Part shown: piece by piece, positions 13,501 to 25,147 of the stretch | Numbering within the stretch: position 1 is the first letter of the stretch | Layout of the letters: each line of letters starts with the position of its first letter | From: Macrotrachela quadricornifera | Lineage: Eukaryota > Rotifera > Eurotatoria > Philodinida > Philodinidae | Assembly (NCBI GenBank): GCA_022393335.1 | Contig: JAJEKB010021311.1 | Location: 320,963-384,962 of the forward strand | Direction: 5' to 3' | Length of the DNA: 64,000 nt | Notes under the pieces: model-generated | Told to the model about the DNA's origin: nothing | The model's database searches: none | The model's input: the letters and a program-made list of their open reading frames with translations, nothing else | Made by a program: the position numbers and the translations under genes

Positions 13501-14429
13501 ACTTGCGATAGAACTTCATGTTTTCGACCGATATCTCAACGATAGTTTACAATTATTCGGGAAAGTTCATTCCCTGACTCCCCTCTTTACTCGGGATTCT
13601 TTAAGGATATGTCTGAAAAATCTCTAACAGAGATGTTAGTTCAAAATTGCAAAAAATCATTTATTTTGCTGACTAATGATAAATAATTTTCAATTTTTGG
13701 GGGTTGGACATCTTCTACATCTCTCCACTTTCACGGATCCTGCATGTAATTAAATAACAAAAGTTCATCGATTTATCCTCTTCTTATTTTCGATTCTTTT
13801 CTTTTCTTAAAATATTGAATTATAGAATCACTAAATGTACCTGTATATTTTTATTTTTTCGCAGATGAAAAGTGTAACATTTTCATTTATAAGGAGAGGG
13901 GGAGAGTTGTACATCCTTCTATATCCCTTCACTTTCGTGGGTTTTGGTTCTAGTCTACATATTGACATAAAAAATCGTTAGGTTCTTATGTAAAGTTTTG
14001 AAGCTACCAGTCAAGTATTCAGAGATTCGCTAAGAAGTGAATCTGAGAAAATTCGTTGAATATTTTGTCCGTTAGGAAAAAAGAAGCGTTGTCATCGCGA
14101 CTATTTCCTGGTGAAAACTGCAGATCTCTGTCTCGTTTTGTTCTAGAGATATTCAAAAAATAGTCACACACACGGACTATTTGAACGAGCTATAATTCGT
14201 CACTGCTGCAGTATTTATTTTATTGTGATTATAATGACAAACTGGTAAAATAGTGTTGTCGCTACCTTCAGTATACGATGATGTTCACTTCACTACTTCA
14301 TCACCCAATTGTGTCTGATCTGATAAAATACAAGCATATATACGAGAGAGATGAGAGAAGAAAGATAAAATATGAGAAGTGCATTACAACACAAAGAGAG
14401 TGATGCTCAAACATCCATAGATACACGTA
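10518..14429. other. Long non-coding interval
   Basis: No gene is supported. Contents noticed: a small MITE at 11783-11930 (separate entry). A diverged direct repeat sits around 12100-12140 and 12325-12365 (motif ATATCTCAATAGAAT / ATATCTTAATAGAAT followed by AGCTTA-ATATA). A second direct repeat is near 13690-13740 and 13895-13945 (ACATC..CT..ATNTC..CACTTTC followed by a G-rich word). The open frames at 10896-11126 and 12356-12574 (minus) have no protein-like features. Confidence 0.5.
11783..11930. mobile_element. Small MITE with ~40-bp terminal inverted repeats
   Basis: The left end GATAATAAAGGGCCAAAAAT... (continuing ATTTTAGCCGAAGC) is matched in reverse complement by the right end. The right end reads, on the minus strand, GATAATAATAAAAGACCG then AAAATTTTAACCAAAGC. 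The element is about 148 bp with no coding capacity. The interior is unique. No clear target duplication can be called because the flanks are A/T repeats. Confidence 0.6.
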
Positions 14430-14747
14430 CTAATAAAGCGATAATATACAAAGTAATATCCATAGCATAATAACAGATAGAGAAAGGAAAGATATTACAT
14501 CAAATGATATATTCATTGACACACCTTTCTTCGTGAACGAACTATCGGGAATCGATTTTGCCCAAATAACATTTTCTGTCAGACCACTACTAATGCCAAA
14601 TTGAACGACAAAGTTCGGAACAACGCAGAGAAAGCCAAAGATGCAACCTAAAATCAAGAATTGATGACAGCATACAAATGGTTTGTTCCAGGGGCATCCA
14701 ACTTTAGGTAACATTAATAATGATTGGTTTATCTTAGCCTTTAACAT
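14430..14747 (-). CDS. Possible small two-helix membrane protein or exon
   Basis: This is an open frame of 105 aa from the ATG at 14747 (the frame is open three codons further via TTG). It shows two hydrophobic spans: FLILGCIFGFLCVVPNFVV (about residues 32-50) and one near the C-terminus around FLSLSVIMLWILLC. The cysteine-containing linker PKVGCPWNKPFVCC precedes the first. Codon use is more gene-like than in the flanking DNA. I recognise no family, and it may be one exon of a larger membrane protein or chance. Confidence 0.25.
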   Translation of the reverse strand: MLKAKINQSLLMLPKVGCPWNKPFVCCHQFLILGCIFGFLCVVPNFVVQFGISSGLTENVIWAKSIPDSSFTKKGVSMNISFDVISFLSLSVIMLWILLCILSLY

Positions 14748-15229
14748 TAGTATCAAAACGAATGAAATAACTTCACAAATAATTTCGAACGAAATAGTTG
14801 AGTATGACGGTTAAAATCACCAAAATCCTTAATATGGATGACATCTCTAAGTTGAATTAACTCATCCGTTCTCTTTTGATAAATATCAACAACATGACCG
14901 ATCCTCCTTATACTTCAACAGAAAAAGTTGAGCGAATATTTTTAAAAGCATAGACTTGGTCATTGATATTATGAGTTAGTTATATACGACAACAATCTTT
15001 TTCTTCTTTCTTCTGTCAATAAACGTTACAAAAATATTCCACGTGTCTGCTGTTTTTCTCTCAATAGGACACAATTTTTCTTTTATACCAAATATTATTT
15101 TGCATTATTATTTCGTTTTTGCTATGGAATATGATGGTAACAAGAAAAAGAAGATAAGAGTTGATTCGAAAAGGTCAGATCGTTGTTTTTATCAACTTTA
15201 AAACTTAATCTTTTGTTTTTTTAGTTTAT

Positions 15230-16920
15230 CAAAAACTTTTGTCACTTGTTTTGAAGATCTTTCGAACGAACTTATTTACGAAATATTTGAATTTCTTGAT
15301 TTCTTTTATTTATATGAAACTTTCTTCAATATCAATATTCGATTTCAAAATCTTCTTATTAATTCAACTTTTCCAATTAAAATAAAACTTTTATCCGCAT
15401 CAAAATCAACTTTTCAATATTATTATACACAGATTATCAAACCTAATCAACATAAAATTCAATCACTTTATTTATAAAATCTATTTATTATTAATAATAT
15501 TTTGACATCATTTGCTACTGAATTAAAATTAACACGACTTGAAACACTTATTTTTGATGAAATTCAATCAATTTATTTAGGAAAATCTTCTCAATTATTT
15601 ATTCGTCTTACCTTATCTATTTTCTTTAATACTTAATTGTGAAGGTGATATTCAAGACAAAAGTGGTCTTTATAAACAAATATTTTGTTTACCTGCACTA
15701 AAATATTGTAAACTATCATTAGATGAGTTCAGTCCATCTGAATCATTACCTATTGCAACGAAAAAATTTAGTTCTATTAAACATTTTGTTTTAAATGGTA
15801 CAGCTGTTCTCGATGATCTCAATAATCTTTTATCATATCTTAATCGTCTGTCGATTTACTCTCGATTTAATTCATCTATTACACAAATGCAAACAAGTTT
15901 AACATCATTAATACATTTGACACATATTTCGAATAATCATAGGAAAGAATATTTAAATGCTAATCGATGGGAGAAATTAATCCTATCTTATATGCCAAAT
16001 TTACGAATTTTTGATATTTTTATTTTTTATATGTTAAATTGGGCTGAAAATATTCGTGATTTGGTTCCTATGATCAATTTATTCAATTCTTCATTTTGGT
16101 TTAAATGAAAATGGTTTTTTAAATATCATATTCATGAAAAACAAAATCGATGTTCATTTAGTTTCGTTTCAATAAATCCATACAGGTAAATATAATTTCA
16201 TGTGTTTTATATTTTATTTTTTTTTATCTTGTAAGAAGAAGATGATATACATTATATGATGAAAAAGACAAAATGTTGATGAATTCTGTTCATCAAATTG
16301 AAATTCGAAATGAAAAAACAGTGATTGATTCGCAAAATTATTTTCCAAATGTTACTGAAGTTACAATTCTGTTTACTTATGCTGAGAAAAATAAAAATCT
16401 TCTTTCTATTAGTCTTAGTAATATTATACCTTTAAAACAACTGACTAAATTTATTCTTCGTTCTTATTATGATGATTTTTCCAAAATAATTCAACTCTTA
16501 CAATACACACCTAATCTTCATACATTTGTCGTTGAATCTACATCACTTAATAATTCAAATTTAGTATCAATTCAATAAAGTAATGATTTTCAATTAGTAT
16601 CTCAAATAAATAATATTCAAAATATGATAATTCGATATCAATGTACATTAAAAGAAATGAAATTTTTATTTAATCTTTGTTCTTGATTACAACATATCAC
16701 AATCAATAAATCTAACAATGATTTAGAATTGTTTTTTCGTTATTTATTAACAAATATTAATGAAAAGCTTAAATATTTATTTTTATTATGTATTACAATC
16801 ATTAATCAAAAGGAAACAAATATATTAGAAACTTTGATTGAATCAGAAAAACTTCTTTATTCATATTCATTACAAATCAAACATGATATTTTTAATAAGA
16901 AAACGTATTTATGGTGGTAG
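15230..16920 (+). pseudogene. Decayed F-box/LRR-like gene
   Basis: The region starts with a clear F-box: FEDLSNELIYEIFEFLDFF (about 15250-15310), followed by the family-typical LYETFFNINIRFQNLL. It is broken by TAA near 15478, a frameshift near 15620, TGA at 16106-16108 (within FWFK-stop-KWFF, a conserved aromatic motif of this family), TAA at 16576-16578 and TGA at about 16685. The downstream leucine-rich segments (around 16273-16578 and 16729-16917) keep the family pattern. A possible intron begins GTAAAT at about 16187. In intact relatives the F-box recruits Skp1 to a ubiquitin ligase and the LRR-like part selects the substrate. This copy cannot make the full protein. It lies upstream of two better-preserved paralogues on the same strand. 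Confidence 0.8.
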
Positions 16921-18527
16921 AAATGGATTATTTCTATTCTTTAATGTTTCTAATATTTATTTAATAAATAATAAAACAATTATTATATATTGATAATAAG
17001 ACTTTCCTAATTAGCCCTAACTGATACAAAAATTGGATTCCAATATGGAACAAAAAACTGATGAACACGATAGAGACTTGAACACATTAACAGCTATTTC
17101 GCCTATCTCTACGGTTTTTCTATATTCACAATACTGGACGTTACCAGTTCAACAGCAGTTTTAGATAGCGTTGATGCGAGTTTAGGATCGCACAGGAACT
17201 TTCTAGCATATATTGTGGCAAGATCTTTGCCTAAACAGATGAAAAGGATTTATTCATCGACGAAATCCTAAAGAAAATCGTTGGCGTTTCCGATCCAGAT
17301 GCTTGGCAGATCTGTTCAGGATTCACTGTTTTTCCTGAGGAAATGACAAAATTCTGAAGAAAGCGTGTAGCCACGGAATTTCAAGACCCTATCAGGCTTA
17401 AGAACAGGATTTGATCAAGATCCTAGACATTTTACCACTACAGGATAGTTCCATCAGGAATCTCCCACGTTATACAAAAGTATCTCCGCCCAAACTGAAA
17501 ATATCAGCAATTGGACACCTCAATACCCTAAGACTTTTGGTTAAAAAATTCTATTAACTTTCGCTCGGCATCATACTTTTTTTTAGGTCACAAAATTCAA
17601 CTTTTTGGCCTATCATGACCATTTTCATGAATTTTCATCATTTTATTAATCTGATCTTTTCTATAGAGATGTAGTACTAAGGTAATAGTTTCTGTGCATC
17701 ACTTTATTAGATCACCCATATTGATCATAAAGAACTTAGTTCGATGCAACATTATACAAAAAATGAGAAAACAGCAAAAATAGTCTATTATCTATTGCCT
17801 ATCTAAGCATGTAAGAGCCATATATTCCAAGTTTTTGCATTAGTAGATAAGATGATACAGACGAGTACTTTATGGTCTCTTATAATGAAAAAGTCACATA
17901 TTGTGGTCAAGATTTCTCATGGAAGCAGAATTTGGGAACATTGGATAACAGATTGGTGAAGTACTAGCCTTAGTCTATTACATAATATCAATAGTTTGTG
18001 CCGGTACTTTGAATTTCTTAAAATAGGATAGGGCGAAAAAGCCTATTTTTCATATACGACACTCTTTGTGACTTCAGATGCATATATAAAATTAGCATCG
18101 ATTTTGATGAAATTTTCAGCGTTTGTTGTAGAGCTTTCAATTTCAAGTATTCTGATTAAAAAAAAATTTCTCAAAGAGTTTTTGTTTTCTGGAAGATAGA
18201 CTCAAAATACTTTCAGCAGAAAAAAAACGTTTTTTTTTGTACAACTTTAGCAAATAGTTTTTATTAGTTTGCATCACCAAAGCAAGCTCAAAATTCAATC
18301 TCAAGAATATACGCCTCAACGACTAAATAACTGCAAAACAAAAGCTTACTATTTACAACTGACGTTTACCATAGTCATAATAATTATACCATAAAGAATC
18401 ATACACGATTGCCGTAAGCAGCCATCGTAAGCAGCTGCCGTTCTCCGTCGTAATTCATCGGTTACAACCAGGCGTGATAATCCGGGGTATTTATTTTCGT
18501 CGCATTTATCATGAATAATATAAATAG
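16921..18527. other. Non-coding interval between F-box and LRR remnants
   Basis: No gene is supported. The sequence from about 17030 to 17560 is less AT-rich and contains words such as GATCCAGATGCTTGGCAGAT, but there is no open frame with protein features. The minus-strand frame at 18349-18555 is not convincing. Confidence 0.5.
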
Positions 18528-19124
18528 ATACTGTAAAAATTGAATTTTTCCCCAAACCATCTAGGAAATCAAGATGGACGATATTTAACTGATTTATTAT
18601 TTGAAAACAAGGTATTTATCCTTGTCTCTTCCTCTAACTTCAATTTATTTCCTTCCACAAACAGACACTGACTAAATTGTATCTTGACGAGAATCAAATT
18701 GTGCCAGTTGGAACAAAACATTTAGGAAATGTATTGAGAACAAATCAAGCATTCACTGTACTATTTCTTTCAAAGAATATAATTGATGATGAAGGAGTAT
18801 AATACCTAACAGACGCACTTCGAACGAATCAGGTCATCTTTCGTAATGATTATTTCTTTCTGTATCTTGCGGGTGAGGGTGAGATTTCAGCATCCGGGCA
18901 AGATACCGGACTGTGGTTGACAGCGAAACACTTACGCAGCGATTTTATGTATATTTTGTGATTCATTTACGGCCATAGTCTCTCAAGAAGACGCGGTAAA
19001 CATCATGGAATAATTATATAATATCTACTGGTTTTTACAGGTTCTGCCTACGCTTCATGTTGCTGATTATAGAATCAGTCAACGTGGAGCACAATATCTC
19101 ATCGATTCATTACAAGAAAACGTG
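18528..19124 (+). pseudogene. Ribonuclease-inhibitor-type LRR gene remnant (84-nt exons)
   Basis: Three exons can be placed by splice sites and by a 28-residue LRR period. Exon a is 18528-18611 (84 nt, preceded by AAATAG, followed by GTATTT). Exon b is 18665-18832 (168 nt = two repeats, preceded by CCACAAACAG). Exon c is 19041-19124 (84 nt, preceded by TTTTTACAG, followed by GTAATT). Each repeat follows the pattern L-x-K-L-x-L-x-x-N-x-(I/L)-x-x-x-G-x-x-x-L-x-x-x-L-x-x-N. In-frame TAA codons at 18534-18536 and 18800-18802 disable it. The second lies where the LRR consensus position is usually a polar residue and where CAA would fit. The 53-nt intron between a and b is typical. Such LRRs occur in NLR-like and RI-like proteins; no NACHT or other domain is visible in the window. 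Confidence 0.7.
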
Positions 19125-19655
19125 GTAATTTTTCGTTAAAGTTTCCTTTCTATCAATAGTGTTTCTTCTTCCAAACATTGATTAAATTGGATTTCTTGAC
19201 CATTGTTGCATGCAAGAGAAATTAAGATATGAAAGACATTCGACGATATCGCAAAAAGTCAAAGACAGAAACGTCAAAATAAAAGATAGATAAATATTAT
19301 TTTATAAAAGAACTTCTAAAATTCTTACTCATTTTCATCTTGTAATATGACTATGAATCGAAAACATGTAAGTATACATCCGATGATTCAGAATTACTTC
19401 CTAGGAGTACTTCAATAATTCTTTCTAATAGTAAAAGCAAACTGATTTTTTTGTGCATCAAACAGAAAAAAGAGAAAGTCATTCGAAAGATTTCGTTCTG
19501 TCTTGAAGGTTTTTTCTTCTTTTCTCGCTTCAATACAATCTTATATTTTATTTCAATATTTATCAAGCACTATAAGCATACGATCATCGTGCACATACTC
19601 AAGCAAAATTGGTGTTATTAAGATTTATCGTATATTTTATATAGAACAATTCAAC

Positions 19656-22072
19656 ATGAATAATAATCGTCTTGATCATCTACCTGCAGAGATTATATAT
19701 GCTATTTTCAATTATTTATCAGCTCATGAAATTCTACTGATTTTTTCCAATCTTAACTCTTGTTTTGATACCATTTTATCAACGTATCCATATTATCGAT
19801 TTGAGTTCAAGTCAATTCTGAGGTCTCATTTTGATTTTGTCTGTAATCGGATTTCGCCTACACAAGTCATTTCACTGACGCTATCTGATCAAAGAGATAC
19901 ACCCGGTCAATCCGAGTTGTTTTTTTCACGTTTTCGAATCACAGATTTTACTCGAATTCGACTACTCAAGTTAATCGATATTGAGTTTGAATCATGGGTA
20001 CACATTTATCCGTACATACGCATGATTGATAATTGTCATAGGCTGTCCATAGAATCAACAAACGTCGATCTATTACCTCATGTTCAATTACTATTTCATG
20101 CCAGTCAAGTGCAAATTAATACCACTGACCGATTACAGACACCTTCTCTACCTCATCTTCGTTATTTAACTGTGACAGAGAGTTCAATCGATGAACTTCG
20201 AGCTATCTGTTCATCTGCACCACAACTCAAATCTCTCGAAGTTAATCATACAATGTTCGGTACAAGTCATCAATTGCTTTTGCCAGCCCAGCGACTCACC
20301 CAATTAGTTTTGCATTTCAACGGTTAGTAAAAAGAAAAAAAAGGTTTTCATATGAGCTTATATTTATATCGTGTGAATTTTATAGATGTTCCTGTTTCAA
20401 TGAATCAAATCAAACAATTACTGTTAAATTTACCTCGACTTCAGCATCTTGAATTGTTGGCTAGTGGATCGATTGATCTCACCAATGGTCACATATGGGA
20501 AACATTAACTCGTCAATTAATCGTGTTCAACTTCATGTTTTCTGTACGGATTGATTGGATCGAAGATATTCTCGATTCATTTCGTACACCATTCTGGATT
20601 CATGAAAAACAATGGTTTATTGCTTGTACATGGAAAAGTCTATATTCAGTTCCATACTTTTCAAATACTTGTGAAGATACATCTTTTCGACCACCACTGT
20701 ATACCACAGCGCCTAATGAAGACGTGTTCTTGAATCACATTAATCAATTCATTTTGACTGATTCACCTCAAATCCATGAATACTATTTTCGTCATGTGGA
20801 AATCTTAGAACTACAATCAGTCAGTTCACATGAGAATTTCCCAATATTTATCGATCTGAATCAAGTAGAAATTTTAATTCTATCAACTACAATTGATCGT
20901 TCGACGATTTCATCTTTAGTCAAGTTACTACCTCGTCTACGACAATTATCGATTACCAAGCAACTTATAACGTTTCTCGAACAGACTAAAGATATGTGTT
21001 TTGAACAGATTCGAACACTTGAAATTCATGAACCACTAATCAACCGCGATTTTTATACTCTCGAACGACTTGGTCGACTGTTTCCAAATGTAGAAGTATT
21101 ACATATACAATCAATTCAATGGAAAACAGGTATTGCTCGATTGATAGATCGATTTGAGAACTTATCCAATGCATCATTTCAACTTGTAACATTGCCTGTA
21201 GCGAATCAATCAAATCAACAAACCGAAACGCAGAGTAGTATGATCAATTCGATGATTGCTGCAACAAGACGTTTGAAATATAGAACATTTCTCTGTCGAT
21301 GTCATCCTTTGCCGTCAACTGATCAGAACCAAATAACAGCTTGTAATTATTGGATTGAAAAACAGGTGAGTTGTTCGTGACAACATAGTCAATTCTAATC
21401 TATTTGATTATTCAGGAGCAAGGATCTTTTCAAAAGAAAAATTGGTCACCGCAACGAGGATATAAATATTATCAAATCAATCATATATTTAATTATAATA
21501 TTTTTTCAAAATTACTTCAACTCATCATCATTGATCCAGTACTACAATTTTCTATTATGTATACTATTTTACATCCTGCAGGTCGATGGTATACTGTATT
21601 TATAACATTATTAATCATATTTTTACCGTACATGATCTTGGGTAATCCGATAGATCCATTATGTGCAAAAGTATTCTGTTTTCTGGCAGCTTTTTTATCT
21701 GCAATACTCAATTATATGATTAGTGGAACATGGAATTCAGTATTAATTTACAATATCTATTGTTTCATATCCAATCCCTTTGAATTCACCTTTGGTCAAA
21801 ATTCTGGTTATCTTCTAATTAATTTTTATCTATCATCTTGTTTTACAATATCTACGTGTATTTTTCAATGTAGCCAAAACTATTTTCCTCCCTCCATTTA
21901 CAATAATTTACTGAAGGTTATTAGCATCTCTTGGTCGATAGTGAATGGCTTTGGCATTTTGAAATATTTATTCTCATCTATCATATTCTCGCTGAACTTG
22001 TCTCCTATTTGGACATATGCTTTGATTGGTGGAATCTTCTTTTTTATTGGATGGTTAACAAAATCGCATTGA
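19656..22072 (+). CDS. F-box/LRR-like protein with multi-pass membrane C-terminal exon
   Basis: There are three exons: 19656-20322, 20386-21365 and 21416-22072, with 63-nt (GTTAGT...TTTATAG) and 50-nt (GTGAGT...TTATTCAG) introns. Lengths and phases give one frame of 767 codons. Start: the ATG of MNNNRLDHLPAEIIYAIF; the frame is open further upstream but without protein-like content. Residues about 6-50 are an F-box (LPAEIIYAIFNYLSAHEIL), expected to bind Skp1 of an SCF ubiquitin ligase. Residues about 60-549 are the leucine-rich, degenerate-LRR family body with the conserved FWIHEKQWF motif. Exon 3 (218 aa) is unlike the rest: after EQGSFQKKNW it has about five or six hydrophobic spans and ends near the stop with FFIGWLTKSH. 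If the last intron were retained, translation would stop four codons later (VSCS), giving a ~553-aa protein of normal family length. Exon 3 could also be a separate gene with a trans-spliced leader. Function of the membrane part is unknown. Confidence 0.75.
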
Positions 22073-22405
22073 AAACATTATTTTGAAAATTAAACAAGCG
22101 TTTTTAATTGTTGTCTTTTCAATAATTTCCCATAGTAATTATTTCACCATTCTACCTCTGCATTACATAGAATGTATCCCTTTAAACGAATAATTTTTAC
22201 CAATATATAAAAAAAAAGAAATGGATAGAAAAGGTTGATGAATCACTTACCTATTTCAGCACGAAATAGAAATTTCTTGCAGTTGTGCAATAATATGTTG
22301 ATGGCATAAACAAGAATCATTTCCATAACAAACACATACACACCAGTTTTTTTTTGTACAGAAAGCTAAAAACATGTGGCTTTAAAAATATAAACTGTCG
22401 TCAAA
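22073..22405. other. Intergenic spacer between the two F-box genes
   Basis: This 333-bp AT-rich spacer has no gene. It presumably carries the 3' end of the upstream gene (an AATAA-type signal is not obvious) and the promoter of the next. No defined promoter motif could be assigned. Confidence 0.4.
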
Positions 22406-24145
22406 ATGAGTGAAAACAAGATCATTAGTAAATTAGAATTATTACCCAATGAAATTTTAATCGAATGTTTTCGATACCTTCAAACTGTGCATATATTTTA
22501 CTCCTTCGATCAATTAAACTTTCGTTTCAACACACTTATTCGACATATTCCGTTACATGTTGATTTTCGTGACATCCCTCAATTAATATGTAATCAATTT
22601 TGTAAGAAAATGTTAACCGATGAAATAATCAAGGAACAAATTTTTTCATTACATCTATCGAACAAAGATACTATATATGGGGAACAAGTATTTCTCTCCA
22701 TGTTTTCTCTGGATGAATTTCCTCATCTTCAATCATTAACTTTAACTCGAGTAAGAAATAGTAACATAATACAATTGAGATTGATGGTTCCATCATTAGT
22801 TCATCTATCATGTTTTCGGATGATTGATTCTCAAATCGACGAGAATGATATTCTCTCTATACTACGAATATCTAAAATAGAAACGTTAACCATTCCACAA
22901 TTTCCTATGAATTTTCAATCAATGGATCAAGTATCTTTTATTATTAATTTAACAATTTCTAAATGTTATTCAACAGATTTGTGTCAAATCATGCGTAGTT
23001 TATCGAGATTAAAATATTTGCACGTACAGATTGTCTGTAGAACAAATCATAACGAAATAAACGAACAAATATCCACTATGAATCAACGTGCAATATGTCT
23101 TTATAAATTAATTATTGGAAATTTTGAAGATGAATTTAATGGAATGGTAATGATATTAACACAAACACCAAATTTAAAAATTTTAATAATTACAAATAGT
23201 TATAATCGATGTCTAATCAATGCATGTCAATGGAAGGATTTAATCACTACTTCATTAATTCATTTAAAAAATTTTCAATTCAAATTTCAATGTTTTCATA
23301 ATAACGAATATAAGATCTTTCAAGTAAAATTCAAAGAATTTCAAAATGAATTCTGGTGTAAAGAACATCATTGGTATACTGGATATGAATTATCGAACAA
23401 TTCAGTAAAGATTTATACAATACCTTACATAGGAGATACATATTTATTCCAATCAAACAAAAAAATATACTGTAATAATCAAATAAACAATATCAACATG
23501 TTTGATAAAGTCACGAATTTGAAAATCAATATCGATTCAATAGATAAATATCACCACCGGTTCAATAATGTCCAATCATTGGTATTGATATCTCAAAAGT
23601 CGAACGAAGATTTTCCTTTAAATATAGAACATATCAAATTCTTGAAAATGATCATTAATCTATCTAATGTAAAACATTTAACTATCTCTCCATATTGCAA
23701 ATTAGATACTTTACTTATATTAGAAATTTTCAAAGAAACACCACAATTATCATCGTTAGCAATTAGTCCAAATATTTTATCATCTATGTTTAAATATGAT
23801 GAATTATGTATATATTTGAATAGAATGATTGAAAAATTAGATCTTTTTGGTATTTCTACTAGTTTCATGAATGATTATAAGATACTAATCAAGTTTTATC
23901 AAGTATTTTCAAATCTTGTACAACTTGCTTGCACAATTAATGAACAAAATGACATATTGTCTCTATTAACTCATTTACCAAAATTATCACGTATAGATTT
24001 TCATTCAAAAGTATGTGAAATCGTTCCTGATATTGCATGGCTTATCGAGCGAACACATGATTTAGGTATCAAACTCTTTGTTGACACGAATAGAGGTTTC
24101 CTTACAGACTATACAATTTGGATTGTTAGAACTATAGACGATTGA
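22406..24145 (+). CDS. F-box/LRR-like protein, intact single exon
   Basis: The product is 579 aa from an ATG in context AAAATGAGTG. The F-box spans about residues 8-50 (LELLPNEILIECFRYL, then the family word LNFRFNTLI), the predicted Skp1-binding element of an SCF-type ubiquitin ligase. Residues about 75-570 form the leucine-rich repeat-like body with regularly spaced L..L.I segments and the family aromatic motif EFWCKEHHWYTGY (about residue 315). No signal peptide or membrane helix. Unlike its neighbour at 19656-22072 it has no visible intron and no membrane extension, and ends at TGA TAA. It is the only undamaged one-exon member in the window; two paralogues (15.2 kb plus, 33.2-35.0 kb minus) are decayed. 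The target is unknown. Confidence 0.85.
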   Translation: MSENKIISKLELLPNEILIECFRYLQTVHIFYSFDQLNFRFNTLIRHIPLHVDFRDIPQLICNQFCKKMLTDEIIKEQIFSLHLSNKDTIYGEQVFLSMFSLDEFPHLQSLTLTRVRNSNIIQLRLMVPSLVHLSCFRMIDSQIDENDILSILRISKIETLTIPQFPMNFQSMDQVSFIINLTISKCYSTDLCQIMRSLSRLKYLHVQIVCRTNHNEINEQISTMNQRAICLYKLIIGNFEDEFNGMVMILTQTPNLKILIITNSYNRCLINACQWKDLITTSLIHLKNFQFKFQCFHNNEYKIFQVKFKEFQNEFWCKEHHWYTGYELSNNSVKIYTIPYIGDTYLFQSNKKIYCNNQINNINMFDKVTNLKINIDSIDKYHHRFNNVQSLVLISQKSNEDFPLNIEHIKFLKMIINLSNVKHLTISPYCKLDTLLILEIFKETPQLSSLAISPNILSSMFKYDELCIYLNRMIEKLDLFGISTSFMNDYKILIKFYQVFSNLVQLACTINEQNDILSLLTHLPKLSRIDFHSKVCEIVPDIAWLIERTHDLGIKLFVDTNRGFLTDYTIWIVRTIDD

Positions 24146-24592
24146 TAAGAAATTATCATATCTTCTATCGTAATGAACTGTTATATCCCATTACAAATAT
24201 CTCGCTAATTCAAACACAAAATATTGGATGATTAGAAACATTTTGTTTCGAATTGAGAAAATAATATTATTAATGGATCGATTATCAAAACTGAGAACAT
24301 CGTAGATAATAGTTGTCTAATATAAAGTTGCATGTTTTTAATGACTTTGTGAAAATGACATATATGCTACGTGAACATACCGATAAGTTCTATATATTTT
24401 TAACATACTATTTAGATCAAGATCTCGAAAAAGTTACGTTTATTGAATACATGTACAATTCGATTCAATAAAAACAAACTAAATGTATATTCTAATTGTG
24501 TTTGTTCATACCATCGATTTTATTTTTGTTGAAGAGTTTCAAAATTCCAACTAATCCAACTTTAAATCTCTGAAGCATCAAAACAGATGAAT
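24146..24592. other. AT-rich intergenic stretch
   Basis: No gene or repeat is recognised here. Confidence 0.5.
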
Positions 24593-25147
24593 TCAATAGT
24601 TACACAATCGCACACAACGTATTGAATCGAATTGACTTTTATATAAATTTTCCTGAGATTTACATTCGGGAATGATATGTTCGAGGTCTTCAACAACTAG
24701 TTCTCTTCTAGTTTTAGATGATTTTGGTACATCATTGGAAGAACAATGAACAGCATTCTGTTTTCTCCGTTGTATGCATTTAACAATGAAAGAAATTAAT
24801 CTTGAAAAAACGACTTGTATGATCTTTCCAATGATCGTGTTCCAATAGAAATGACTGGATTTTGATACACTAAGAACTGTTACATTGCTTGACGAATAGA
24901 AACATTCTAGAGTAGATCGATACAATGCTTCTAGCAACTTTTAGGTTGAGAGAATCTGATTGATAGAAAAGTCGATTTCGAAAATCCTTAATTGGTTATC
25001 TATTAACTTTTTTTTCATATGACTCTCCTTAAAGTCGAGGGAATTATTTGTTCTATTTAATGTGTTAGAGATGAAATAGTGATTATGATCTTTGTTTAAA
25101 ACGAAGAATATGGAGTCTATAGATGCTTCGAAATAATCATGGCGCAT
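24593..25147 (-). pseudogene. Possible remnant of a membrane-protein gene
   Basis: Two minus-strand frames (25147-24941, 68 aa; 24937-24593, ~114 aa opening only at a TTG) have coding-like composition. The second contains LYRSTLECFYSSSNVTVL and, further on, WNTIIGKIIQVVF. This spacing resembles an extracellular segment common in bdelloid multi-pass receptor-like proteins, where a Cys-containing STL.CFY block is followed by NTTI..L. That resemblance is from memory and weak. The typical downstream cysteines and membrane helices are missing, so if related it is a decayed fragment. Confidence 0.25.

Noticed and set aside
15230..18802. Possibility of a non-standard genetic code, given many in-frame stops
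   Set aside because: The intact genes end normally at TAG or TGA, all three stop types occur in the damaged copies, and frameshifts accompany them. Pseudogene decay is the simpler reading.
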